Positions 1 through 8,808 are shown, counted from the stretch's first letter. The stretch is 64,000 bases of DNA from Bacteroidota bacterium (GCA_013286305.1 JABDFW010000004.1:1-64000), one strand, 5' to 3'. Notes: generated from the letters alone by a model not told the origin. Numbers and translations: made by a program.

Positions 1-1318
1 GCGCAGTGATGGGTTGTACTGCCGCAACTCGCGCATGATGATGGTAAAATCGTTCTGCCCTTTTTCGGTGCGGGTATCTTGTTGTATGCCCGATGGGTCG
101 CCATAAATGAACATGCCCGCTTTGTGATTTGGGTATTTTGTTCGTATTTTTTTGCACACATCGGTTGTGCGGTTAAAGGGGTTGGGCAGGCACACCTCGT
201 CAATTTGTAATGCCTTTTTATTTTGTAATTGCCATACGGTGCAGGTGATGTAGGGGTTTACATTAAAGTCGAACGAAAGGTGCAGCGGCAGTTTTGCATT
301 ATACAATTGCGGCAGGCCTTTTATTATTTTATTTTCAACAGTGTTGCGCGATTGTGAGAACAGTTTATAAAACCCCGCGCCACGTTTCATGCTCTGCGGG
401 TTTTGCTGGTATTGTGCTTCAAACACAAGCTCGTTAATGCGTTTAAGGTGCAGCAGTTCCGCTACCGTATGCTTAAGCGGCCAAAGAGCCTTACCATTTG
501 GCTGCAGGCAGGGCAGCGTTATAACGGTCCACACGTCGGGCTCTTTCGCCACCAGGTAACCGCTAAGGTCGTTCTCATGCACCCGCTGCTGAATAACGAT
601 TATAGGCGTTTTACGGCTGTTAACCCTGTTGCGTATGGTTGTTTCAAACCGCTCGTTAATACGCTCCCGTTTAACCTCGCTGTGGGCTTCTTCGGGCTTT
701 ATGGGGTCGTCTATTATTATTGCGCCGCCAAATAATCCCTTCTCATTCAATTCAAACATCGCGTTGCTAAACTCCATCATATCAGGCTCATTCACTTCAA
801 ATGCATCGCTTGCAGGCATGGTTTCATTTTCTTCTTCTATATTACCGGCGCCAAAACCGGTAACCTGCCCGCCTGTTGCAGCCGCATACACTCCGCCGCC
901 CATGGTGGTGTACCATTTGTCTTTCGCGTTGCTGTGTTTGGTTATCCTCACTTTTTTAAACAGCCGCCTGAAATCTTCATGCTGCACTATTTCTTTTGCT
1001 TCTTCCGAATTATCCAGCGCGAGCTTTGATGAATAAGTGAGATGAATAAATTTTGCAGCAGGGTTTAATGCCAAACCATGCGCGATAAAACTTTTTACAG
1101 CGATCTCTGTTTTTGAATAACGTGGCGCTACATTGATGATGAGGCGTGTTATTTCGCCACGAAGCACTTTGTCCAATGCATAACAAATGGTTTTGTGATG
1201 ATGGTTTATAATAAACTTACGGCCATAACGCCGCCCGTAAAAAATACTGTGTTTGAAACAGCAGCGACTTCAAACATCTGCGCTGTATTATCCTGTCTGA
1301 TTTTATAAGTTTACTCAT
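1..1318 (-). pseudogene. Phage terminase large subunit, truncated by window edge and apparently frameshifted near its 5' end
   Basis: Manual reverse-strand translation gives ...YGRRYGRKFIINHHHKTICYALDKVLRGEITRLIINVAPRYSKTEIAVKSFIAHGLALNP...GGAIIIDDPIKPEEAHSEVKRERINERFETTIRNRVNSRKTPIIVIQQRVHENDLSGYLVAKEP...LSFDFNVNPYITCTVWQ...YGDPSG: TerL-like ATPase and nuclease motifs. The start MSKLIKSDRIIQRRCLKSLLFQTQYF is in another frame; the switch falls at a 6-base A/T run (1239-1244). Confidence 0.85.
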
Positions 1319-1465
1319 CTGCAATTTAATTGTTTACGCTATATGCTTTACGCTTTCATTTCCGAAGCTTCATAATCCCTTCCGCCCTCCACTTTTAACT
1401 TTTCACTCCCGATACTTCAGGATATGACTTACTGACCCAATGACTTCATTGTTAACTTTACGCCA

Positions 1466-1527
1466 TCGTTGGTGTTTTCACCAACGATTATAACCATTGT
1501 TCGTTGCAGGTGAAAACACCTGCAACG
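1466..1527. repeat. Two adjacent perfect hairpins, TCGTTGGTG-TTTT-CACCAACGA and CGTTGCAGGTG-AAAA-CACCTGCAACG
   Basis: Arms read directly at 1466-1487 and 1502-1527. Confidence 0.8.
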
Positions 1528-1539
1528 GCGAAAATGACT

Positions 1540-1741
1540 TACTGACCCAATGACTTTACTGTTAACTCTTCACTCCTCCACTCCGTATTTTTTCGTCCAG
1601 CATTTTATAACCATTGTTCGTCTCCCCCAATGACTTTTTAACCATTGTTCGTCTCCCCCAATGACTTACTGACCTACTGACCCAATGACTTTACTGTTAA
1701 CTCTTCACTCCTCCACTCCGTATTTTTCATCCAGCATTTTA
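1540..1741. repeat. Direct duplication (1540-1607 and 1675-1741) that includes the 3' end of the terminase small subunit gene
   Basis: Both copies read TACTGACCCAATGACTTTACTGTTAACTCTTCACTCCTCCACTCCGTATTTTT..TCCAGCATTTTA. The spacer holds two copies of TAACCATTGTTCGTCTCCCCCAATGACTT. Confidence 0.85.
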
Positions 1742-2178
1742 TTTATCATCATCGCTTCTTCCAGATCCATAGGGCCGTCATCGTCAATGATACCCGGGAA
1801 GGCGGCGTCAGATGCTGTGCGGTCTTTATAATTATCGGGCATGTGCGATTTAAGCAGCATGGCGAGCAGCGTATCGGAATATTCTTTTACGGTGTCCACC
1901 TTTTTACCCTGGTGAAATATGGCCTTATCAATACCATGCACCGCGCGGCGAATGGCCTCGTCTTCCAGGTAAGCGTTGATGGTTTGCATAGCGGCATTAA
2001 ATTTAATTTTAAAGGCGCGGCTTTTACTAAGCCAGTCGTACACGGTTTGCCTGGTAATACCGGTGGCCTTTGCTGCGCTGGTAACGGATAACGATTCAGT
2101 AAGATGGCTTAAGAATTCGGCCTGCATGGCGGCTTTGCCGCGTTTTGCTTCTTCGTTTTGATTGATAGTTTGTGTCAT
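1705..2178 (-). CDS. Phage terminase small subunit-like HTH protein
   Basis: 157 aa with HTH-like segment SVTSAAKATGITRQTVYDWLSKSRAFKIKFN; lies just upstream of TerL on the same strand. Confidence 0.7.
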   Translation of the reverse strand: MTQTINQNEEAKRGKAAMQAEFLSHLTESLSVTSAAKATGITRQTVYDWLSKSRAFKIKFNAAMQTINAYLEDEAIRRAVHGIDKAIFHQGKKVDTVKEYSDTLLAMLLKSHMPDNYKDRTASDAAFPGIIDDDGPMDLEEAMMINKMLDEKYGVEE

Positions 2179-2299
2179 ATTATTTTGCTAAATTATTTAG
2201 TAATTTACTAAAAATAAATGAAGAAAACAAATGTTTTTGGAGGAGATGGGGAATTAATAATTGGAGGAGTATAATAATTTTTTGATAATGCGCTTTTTT

Positions 2300-3180
2300 T
2301 AATTGCCCCGCGCCCCGTCCGTACCGGCGCGGGCGGGCTTTAGGGCGGGGATAAAAGGCGCACCCCCCGGCTCTGTCCAAAACACAAAAAAATATAGAGG
2401 GCTAAAGTCCTCTATGTTGCATATATTTTGCCCCCGCCCTAAGGGCGCGGGGCAATTGATAGGATAAGTTTCGTCAAACTCTCTTGTTTTTGTATCGACT
2501 GGCTACAAAGCAACTACAGCTTCAATGATTGATTCCCCGGCTGTTTAGCTCCATAGGAGCGGCACGTTAGTAGCAGATAACAAAACAGATCCATACCCCA
2601 AAGCCCCGCCACGGTGGGGCTGGAATGCGTTAATTTATTACATTTATGTACTGTAATTGAAAGATGGGCATGGCGAAAAATACAAACAACGATAATGAAA
2701 TCCCTAAATGGCTTAGATATATTCTTATCATAGTTGCCATATTAGCGTTAATAAAAATATGTACAACATGGAGAGATCCTCAATCAAATAGTTGGCCTGT
2801 TCATTAAATAATGTATAAGTTCTTCCCTGTTGTTGTTGTGTCGCCTGACCAACAATATACAGCCTATTTTTTACGTGGCTCCTACGGAGCCAAAACATCC
2901 ACTTCTAAATATTTCTATAAACACGTTGCCCCGATAGGGCAAGGCATAAAGCAGACAAAACAAGTAGTAACCTGTTACCATCGCTCTGTAAGAGCGGCGT
3001 GTTTATAGAAAAATATATACAACGTCCCCGGCTGCTTAACTCCAGCGGAGTGGCACGTTAGTAGAAAAATAAACATTATACCCCTCGCCCAAAGCGCCGT
3101 AGGTGCGAAACAATAAAAATAAATGTGCCGCCCCGCCGCGGCAGGGCTGGGCTTACGCACGTAACAAAAGGGCTTAGCCA
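2300..3180. repeat. Cluster of short GC-rich Bacteroidota-style palindromic repeats
   Basis: Two near-identical units, CCCCGGCTGTTTAGCTCCATAGGAGCGGCACGTTAGTAG (~2536) and CCCCGGCTGCTTAACTCCAGCGGAGTGGCACGTTAGTAG (~3029), plus GGCTCCTACGGAGCC, GCCCCGCCACGGTGGGGC and others. Confidence 0.8.
2664..2807 (+). CDS. Possible small single-TM protein (47 aa), below the ORF-track cutoff
   Basis: Manual translation MGMAKNTNNDNEIPKWLRYILIIVAILALIKICTTWRDPQSNSWPVH*; one clear hydrophobic helix between repeat clusters. Confidence 0.4.
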   Translation: MGMAKNTNNDNEIPKWLRYILIIVAILALIKICTTWRDPQSNSWPVH

Positions 3181-3213
3181 TAAAAACGTACGGATGAGCA
3201 AGAGCAAATTCCT

Positions 3214-3835
3214 TAAGATCACAAAATGTGACCTTAGAGGATCAAAAACTCAACAACCTTTCTTCCTGTTATTATTAATTATTCATTCTTAATTATTAAT
3301 TCCTACCCCCTTCTCATTCCCTTTAAGATCACAGATCGTGACCTTAAAGAATCGGTATTTTCCGATGCGGTCACAATTTGTGACCGCATAGTTTATCAGT
3401 CAAACTCCTGCCTTCTTCTTTTAATTATCAATTATTAATTTTTAATTCCCATCACTCCTTATTTCTTAAATCCTATTCGCTCCCTTGCACCCCATTTTCT
3501 GTCTGCGGCCTTTTCGTCAAGCAGGTTTTCCATAGCATCATAAATTTGGTTTAGTTGTATATCATGCTCGCCTAACCGTTGTTTTAGCTCCAGTAATTGT
3601 TCCTTTAAGTCACTTTCGCGCAGCATTATCCGCCTTATTTCAACAAACGCCCGCATAATGGCAATATTCATGTTAATGGCCTTATCGCTGTTTAATACCC
3701 CACTGAGCATAGCCACGCCTTGTTCTGTAAAGGCGTAAGGGGTTATTTTGGTATTTCTTTTATTTTGGTATGCGGTCACAATTTGTGACTGCATGCCGGC
3801 CTGGTTTTCCAATGAGGTCACTGTCTGTGACCTCA
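3214..3835. repeat. Five palindromes sharing core G[A/G]TCAC-N5-GTGAC[C/T]
   Basis: 3214-3236, 3322-3348, 3365-3389, 3770-3794 and 3813-3835. Copies 3365-3389 and 3770-3794 match at 24 of 25 positions; the last two lie inside the ORF6N CDS. Confidence 0.9.
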
Positions 3836-4022
3836 AACTTTGCCATTCCTCTACAGTAAGCCGGAACATAAAATCTTTAGGAAACCTTTTTATATTGCGC
3901 ACAACAGCCTGGTTTAGCACTTTGGTGGCTACTTCGTACAGGGCTGCCAGGTCAAAATCAAGCATTACCCTTTCGCCCCTTATTTCGTATATCCTGTTTT
4001 GAATGGACTGTATTATTTGCAT
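3459..4022 (-). CDS. ORF6N domain-containing protein
   Basis: MQIIQSIQNRIYEIRGERVMLDFDLAALYEVATKVLNQAVVRNIKRFPKDFMFRLTVEEW...PYAFTEQGVAMLSGVLNS matches the ORF6N family pattern; start chosen internal to the listed ORF. Confidence 0.9.
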   Translation of the reverse strand: MQIIQSIQNRIYEIRGERVMLDFDLAALYEVATKVLNQAVVRNIKRFPKDFMFRLTVEEWQSLRSQTVTSLENQAGMQSQIVTAYQNKRNTKITPYAFTEQGVAMLSGVLNSDKAINMNIAIMRAFVEIRRIMLRESDLKEQLLELKQRLGEHDIQLNQIYDAMENLLDEKAADRKWGARERIGFKK

Positions 4023-4329
4023 CGTTAGCTTTTTATTACAGGTGTTTGGTTTAGCAAAATGGCCAATTATAGAATAAATATGGTGCAATATTTATCCTCA
4101 CCAAAGGTTTAATAATTATTTGTATAGGTTAAACAAGTGTGGAATTTGTATTTGTATGTGGGGTAAAAACACGACGTGTAATTTGATCCAAAAAAGTGAA
4201 ATATTATCCACACCGGTACTTTTTTTACAAAAAAAATGCCTCAAAACACATCATTTTGAAAAATATTAAGAGTTGCATGAATTTTGATGGCAGATATAAT
4301 ACGCTTTACGATAAAAACTTATAACGGTT

Positions 4330-4539
4330 ATGGAAGAGATTAAAGACTTGCAAACGGACGTTCTAATGGACATGCTTGCCGGGTACACTTCAGATTATTC
4401 AAGAATGATTAAAGAGGGATACGAGGGCAATGAATTTATCAACTGCCAAACAAAAATAGAAGAGATTCAATCAGAAATATTATTCAGGTCAAAGTTTGAG
4501 CAATTTAAACACAACGCAGAGGTTATGGCAGTTGTGTAA
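4330..4539 (+). CDS. Small uncharacterised protein, paralog of 8593..8808
   Basis: 69 aa MEEIKDLQTDVLMDMLAGYTSDYSRMIKEGY...NCQTKIEEIQSEI, aligned by eye to the second copy. Confidence 0.7.
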   Translation: MEEIKDLQTDVLMDMLAGYTSDYSRMIKEGYEGNEFINCQTKIEEIQSEILFRSKFEQFKHNAEVMAVV

Positions 4540-4864
4540 TGCCTGTAATTTACAGGTACAGGATAGATATATAATATTTCACTCCCCCCGAAATTACATT
4601 TCTTTAACTACGGCATACTGTCGGTCAGGGTACGTGTGCGGTACATTTATTACAAAATAGTGTATTCGCTGCGGGCTTATTTAAACCAGGGTAATGTGTG
4701 GCTAAAAAACAACAGGTAATTAGCAAAAAGTTAAATATAACTGCAAATTGTTACACAAAAGGTATTATATAAGCAACAAGCTTTTTTAAGCCCGAAGATT
4801 GCACGGATTTTGCAAATAGCTTATTAGGTTATATAGTATTGTTAACCATTTTAAATCTATTATT

Positions 4865-5365
4865 ATGAAACTAAAATTAAAGTTACGGTTTATCACTTGT
4901 TTATTAGCAGGCGCTATGTTTTTATTGGCACGCAGCACTGCTTTTGGACAGGAAGAAAAAACTTTGTCACCTGTTACCGTAACAACATCCAGCAATGTTA
5001 CCAAAGCCGTTAACAGATCTTTCAATAAATCATTCTCTGATGCCGTTAACACGCAATGGTATAAAGTTAACAGGAAATATTTAGCAGAGTTTATGATGAA
5101 TGATCAGCAAAATAGGGCTTTGTTTCAAAAAAACGGGTCGCTTATTTATCACATCACTTATGGTTTTGAAAAAGACGTTCCAGCTGATGTACTGCAGCTT
5201 GTAAAGGGCAGTTATAACAATTATAACATAACAAGAGCAATTAACGTGGAGGAAGACAACAGGAACATTTGGGTGATAAATATGGAAACCGATAAAAAAC
5301 TCGTACTTGTGCGGGTAGAAGACGGCGCCCTGGAAGAAGTGGGCAACTATGATAAATCAGAATAG
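4865..5365 (+). CDS. Secreted PepSY-like/DUF2874-like protein
   Basis: 166 aa with N-terminal signal peptide; repeated putative beta strands (NTQWYKVNRKYLAEFMMNDQQNRALFQKNGSLIYHITYG). Confidence 0.55.
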   Translation: MKLKLKLRFITCLLAGAMFLLARSTAFGQEEKTLSPVTVTTSSNVTKAVNRSFNKSFSDAVNTQWYKVNRKYLAEFMMNDQQNRALFQKNGSLIYHITYGFEKDVPADVLQLVKGSYNNYNITRAINVEEDNRNIWVINMETDKKLVLVRVEDGALEEVGNYDKSE

Positions 5366-5484
5366 TAAATTTTTAGCCCGGGATTAATTGGGAAGTATTA
5401 CTAACAAAACAAAGCTTCGGCAGCGTGGCATATATGAATGAATGTGCCACCCCGCCGGGGCTTCTTTGTTTTATGCCCTGTGTC

Positions 5485-5822
5485 CCTTCAACATTCAAAA
5501 TCCTTTGTTCGTTGTTCGATATTCATTTCCTTGTTCAATATTCCATCCCTTCAACATTCAAAATTCCTTGTTCCTTGTTCGATATTCATTTCCTTGTTCC
5601 TTGTTCGATATTCCATCCCTTCAACATTCAAAATTCCTTGTTCCTTGTTCGATATTCATTTCCTTGTTCCTTGTTCGATATTCCATCCCTTCAACATTCA
5701 AAATTCCTTGTTCCTTGTTCGATATTCATTTCCTTGTTCCCTGTTCGATATTCCATCCCTTCAACATTCAAAATTCCTTGTTCCTTGTTCGATATTCATT
5801 TCCTTGTTCCTTGCTCGATATT
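5485..5822. repeat. Tandem array, 5 copies, period 70 bp (first copy 63 bp)
   Basis: Unit CCTTCAACATTCAAAATTCCTTGTTCCTTGTTCGATATTCATTTCCTTGTTCCTTGTTCGATATTCCATC; copies start at 5485, 5548, 5618, 5688, 5758. Confidence 0.95.
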
Positions 5823-5837
5823 TGTATTTACGTTTAT

Positions 5838-6602
5838 TCACCGCCTCTCAGCATCCAACAATCGTATTTGCATTTTATAGTTAGAAGGGAGTACAGCATT
5901 TTTTAAAACACCATCCAGCTTTATTTTGCGTGCGATTTTATATACCTGTACAACAGGATATAAAAAAGAAATATTGGTGAATGAAAGCAGTCTGCGCACC
6001 CGTGCCGGGATCACCAGCAATTGCGCCTGTTTTAAAAGCAGGTAACGCCCAATGCCCAGGTGTTTTCTATATTGTTTAAAAAGGTCTTTTGTATAATGGC
6101 TTTTAATAAGGTTTTGCTGCAGGTGGCCGGCACGCATCACTTCCCATTCGCTGTAAGTAGCGGGCAACCCTGTTAGCCCCATGCGTAAACCAATGGTATA
6201 AAATACAGTAAATGTTTCTTCCTTTTCTGGCACAGTTAGTTTGCGCTGCAGCAATTGATACGAGCGGATGGAATAATCAATCAGCATAAAAAGTACATCA
6301 CGGTAAGCCCAGTCGGGTATGGCAGCGCCACGCTGCTGCTCAACATTTTTATGTATGGCTGTAATACTGTCAATGCTGGCAAGGGCAGCATCATGTTCAG
6401 CAAAAACGATCCGTTGTGCATATGCTACGGTAGAGAATAACCTTGCAAGCGGGTCTTTGGGCAGGCGGCCTGTAAAATAAAGCCAGTCCACGGCTTTGTT
6501 TAAAGCAAATTCAGCAGAGGCTCCGGCAAAAATAAACAGTATGGTATCTGCACTGCCCCATATTTTACGCACAATACTATTTTCCGGTACAAAAGGTTGC
6601 AT
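5838..6602 (-). CDS. Oxygenase MpaB family (DUF2236) protein
   Basis: 254 aa with RKIWGSADTILFIFAGASAEFALNKAVDWLYFTGRLPKDPLARLFSTVAYAQRIVFAE. Confidence 0.75.
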   Translation of the reverse strand: MQPFVPENSIVRKIWGSADTILFIFAGASAEFALNKAVDWLYFTGRLPKDPLARLFSTVAYAQRIVFAEHDAALASIDSITAIHKNVEQQRGAAIPDWAYRDVLFMLIDYSIRSYQLLQRKLTVPEKEETFTVFYTIGLRMGLTGLPATYSEWEVMRAGHLQQNLIKSHYTKDLFKQYRKHLGIGRYLLLKQAQLLVIPARVRRLLSFTNISFLYPVVQVYKIARKIKLDGVLKNAVLPSNYKMQIRLLDAERR

Positions 6603-6612
6603 ACAGTTTATT

Positions 6613-7014
6613 TTATACAGTGCCGGGCACTGTGTTTTTTGCCCGGTTTGCAGCTATCATTTTTTCAATTATAATAACTAATAGAATACCTAAAGTATAA
6701 GCCAATATATCAGTGAACGAAAAAGAATTCCCCAGCAAAATATTCGCAAGCTTTGAGTCTTTAAGCCCAAGGTGCACCACCAGTTTAAAGTATTGCGATA
6801 CCTCAACCGTGTAAGCAAATAGCAGCACACATAGAGCGGTTATTATAACCGGAGTGTTTACAAAACTTTTTACAAAACAATAAATAAGTATCACCACCAA
6901 AAAATCGCCGCCGTATGGCCTTATAAGGCTATCGTGTGCGTATGCAGCTATCACCACTTCTGTAATAAACAGCAAAATGGTTAAGGCAAAATATCGTTTA
7001 TTAAATTGAAACAT
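6613..7014 (-). CDS. DUF2809-like membrane protein
   Basis: 133 aa, hydrophobic; contains SLIRPYGGDFLVVILIYCFVKSF and EVSQYFKLV...GNSFSFTDILAYTLGI. Confidence 0.75.
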   Translation of the reverse strand: MFQFNKRYFALTILLFITEVVIAAYAHDSLIRPYGGDFLVVILIYCFVKSFVNTPVIITALCVLLFAYTVEVSQYFKLVVHLGLKDSKLANILLGNSFSFTDILAYTLGILLVIIIEKMIAANRAKNTVPGTV

Positions 7015-7164
7015 TTGAGTTATTTAAAAGCACTTTGAATTACAAAGTAAAATATAAATTACCGTTATTCCAAAGAAATTTTTTATTACCCCTTGTTCTG
7101 TGTTTTTTGTTTTTGGGGTTCTTTTTGAGAGTATGTGACATTATATTGTAGAAAAGAAATACTA

Positions 7165-7310
7165 AATGCGCTGAATCCCGAAGGAGTGACATAAAAAAAT
7201 GTTTTAGATCTAAAAGCTTAATATTTATTGGTATGTCACCCCGTTGGGGTTTGTACCAGGATGTATTATAATTTGCTATAATAATATCATCCCTGCGGGA
7301 TTAAAGAAAT
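7165..7310. repeat. REP-like palindrome group
   Basis: AATCCCGAAGGAGTGACAT...ATGTCACCCCGTTGGGGTTT...ATCATCCCTGCGGGATT; GTGACAT/ATGTCAC inverted pair. Confidence 0.7.
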
Positions 7311-7338
7311 ATGCGTTATGGGTTTGTTTTCTTATTGC

Positions 7339-7397
7339 TTGTTCAATATTCAAATCCTTCAACATTCAAAATTCCTTGTTCCTTGTTCGATATTCAA
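7339..7397. repeat. Single dispersed copy of the 5485-5822 array unit
   Basis: TTGTTCAATATTCAAATCCTTCAACATTCAAAATTCCTTGTTCCTTGTTCGATATTCA. Confidence 0.9.
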
Positions 7398-7401
7398 CCC
7401 C

Positions 7402-8109
7402 CTACGACGGGTTTATTATAAAATGCACCCTATACACAAATGTTATGTCGTCAATGGGTATGTCCTGCGGGGGAATTTTGTCGTTGTAGCTTACAATTTT
7501 TATATACTCTTTGCCCTGCATTGAAGGGTGTATAAATTTTACCATGCTTTGGCCATAGCGGGTGTGTATGCCATATTTTTCGCCGTATATTATGCCGCGC
7601 TTGTCAATTATTTTACCTACTACAAATGCCTGGTTCATGATGAGGGGGTACATGCTGTCGCCGTTTACTTTTTCGCCGTGGTTGCAGCCGGGAAAAACGT
7701 TTACAGGCAAATGCGCAATAGGAGTTTGCATTTCGGGGTCGTCGCTGTACACCTGTATGGTGCCTGCTCGTGTGTTGCCCACATACACCGGAATATCTTT
7801 TACAGGCTCATCATTTTTTTTGGTGCGGCGCTCTTTTAAATAAGCGCCCTTTTGTTTTTCGGGCTCGGTAGTTTGTGGAGGCTGCAGCAGCATTTCGCCC
7901 TCGCCGGTTATAAGCCAGTTGCTGTTTATTTCGGGTATATGTTTTAGTATGTCGTTTACAATTTGTATGCTGGGCATATTGCCTTCGGTTTTTAGCCTGT
8001 TTATTTTTTCAGACGACTTGTAACCCAATAACTGGGTGGCAAACAGGTTTATACTGCCTATTTTTTTATACTTGCGTATTTGCTCAATGCGGTCAAAAAA
8101 GTCGCTCAT
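7402..8109 (-). CDS. S24/LexA-CI-like phage repressor
   Basis: 235 aa: N-terminal HTH-like region, then NGDSMYPLIMNQAFVVGKI...YGQSMVKFIHPSMQGKEYIKIVSYN as in S24 peptidase repressors. Confidence 0.85.
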   Translation of the reverse strand: MSDFFDRIEQIRKYKKIGSINLFATQLLGYKSSEKINRLKTEGNMPSIQIVNDILKHIPEINSNWLITGEGEMLLQPPQTTEPEKQKGAYLKERRTKKNDEPVKDIPVYVGNTRAGTIQVYSDDPEMQTPIAHLPVNVFPGCNHGEKVNGDSMYPLIMNQAFVVGKIIDKRGIIYGEKYGIHTRYGQSMVKFIHPSMQGKEYIKIVSYNDKIPPQDIPIDDITFVYRVHFIINPS

Positions 8110-8592
8110 GGGGTTTCAAACTGGTTTGTAGGGGGAAAGATAAGGGTTTTTATTAAAATTAAGGGGGTTTGGTGGGACAGGCTGGGGAATGGCTATTTGG
8201 CTGCAGTGGCGTCGCACTCGTGTGCTGTTGCACATTAATGGGCAACCCGTTATGCCTGCGCAGGCAGGCATCTCATAAATATAAGCGAGTATAAATAATG
8301 TTGGCTTTGCCCATGTTTTATTTTCTGATGGGCGTTGCCCGTCGCTGGTAAATGATGCGCCTTTCAGCCCGCCGGACGAACTTGGCCGTGCCACAGGCTC
8401 TGTTGCCAGTTTTGTTTTTGCGTAGCCTAACCTGGCCATTATTATATTAAGGCAATACCCCAAAATGAGGAAAGGATTATACATATAATATATTTATATT
8501 ATTTCTAAAACACTGATTTTAAACATAGTGGGGGGGGGGTATAAACTTTGTGGGAAAAATGTTATCACGGCTTTTAAAACTGCTAAGATTTT

Positions 8593-8808
8593 ATGGAAGA
8601 TATTAAAAACATTCAAACTGATACACTTATTGACATGCTTGCTAAGTTTACCGCTGATTATTCAACAATGCTTAAGGAAGGGTATATGGATGATGAGCTT
8701 ACAAACTGTCAGCTAACCATTGATTCTCTTCAATCTGAAATAACGGCCAGGAAAAATATTGAGGCAACAATTTCTAAATATAAGTTTGTAAGTTCTGTTA
8801 CAAAATAA
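8593..8808 (+). CDS. Small uncharacterised protein, paralog of 4330..4539
   Basis: 71 aa MEDIKNIQTDTLIDMLAKFTADYSTMLKEGYMDDELTNCQLTIDSLQSEI. Confidence 0.7.
   Translation: MEDIKNIQTDTLIDMLAKFTADYSTMLKEGYMDDELTNCQLTIDSLQSEITARKNIEATISKYKFVSSVTK

Noticed and set aside
403-1036. Forward ORFs of 110 and 135 aa
   Set aside because: Antisense to a convincing terminase large subunit frame.
5425-5906. Three overlapping ~150-aa ORFs rich in IPSTFKIPCSLFDIHFLVPCS repeats
   Set aside because: They are the three frames of a stop-free 70-bp tandem array; no start context or domain.
8116-8484. 122-aa reverse ORF
   Set aside because: Composed of hairpin/repeat DNA (ATGCCTGCGCAGGCAGGCATCTC etc.), no domain, probably non-coding.
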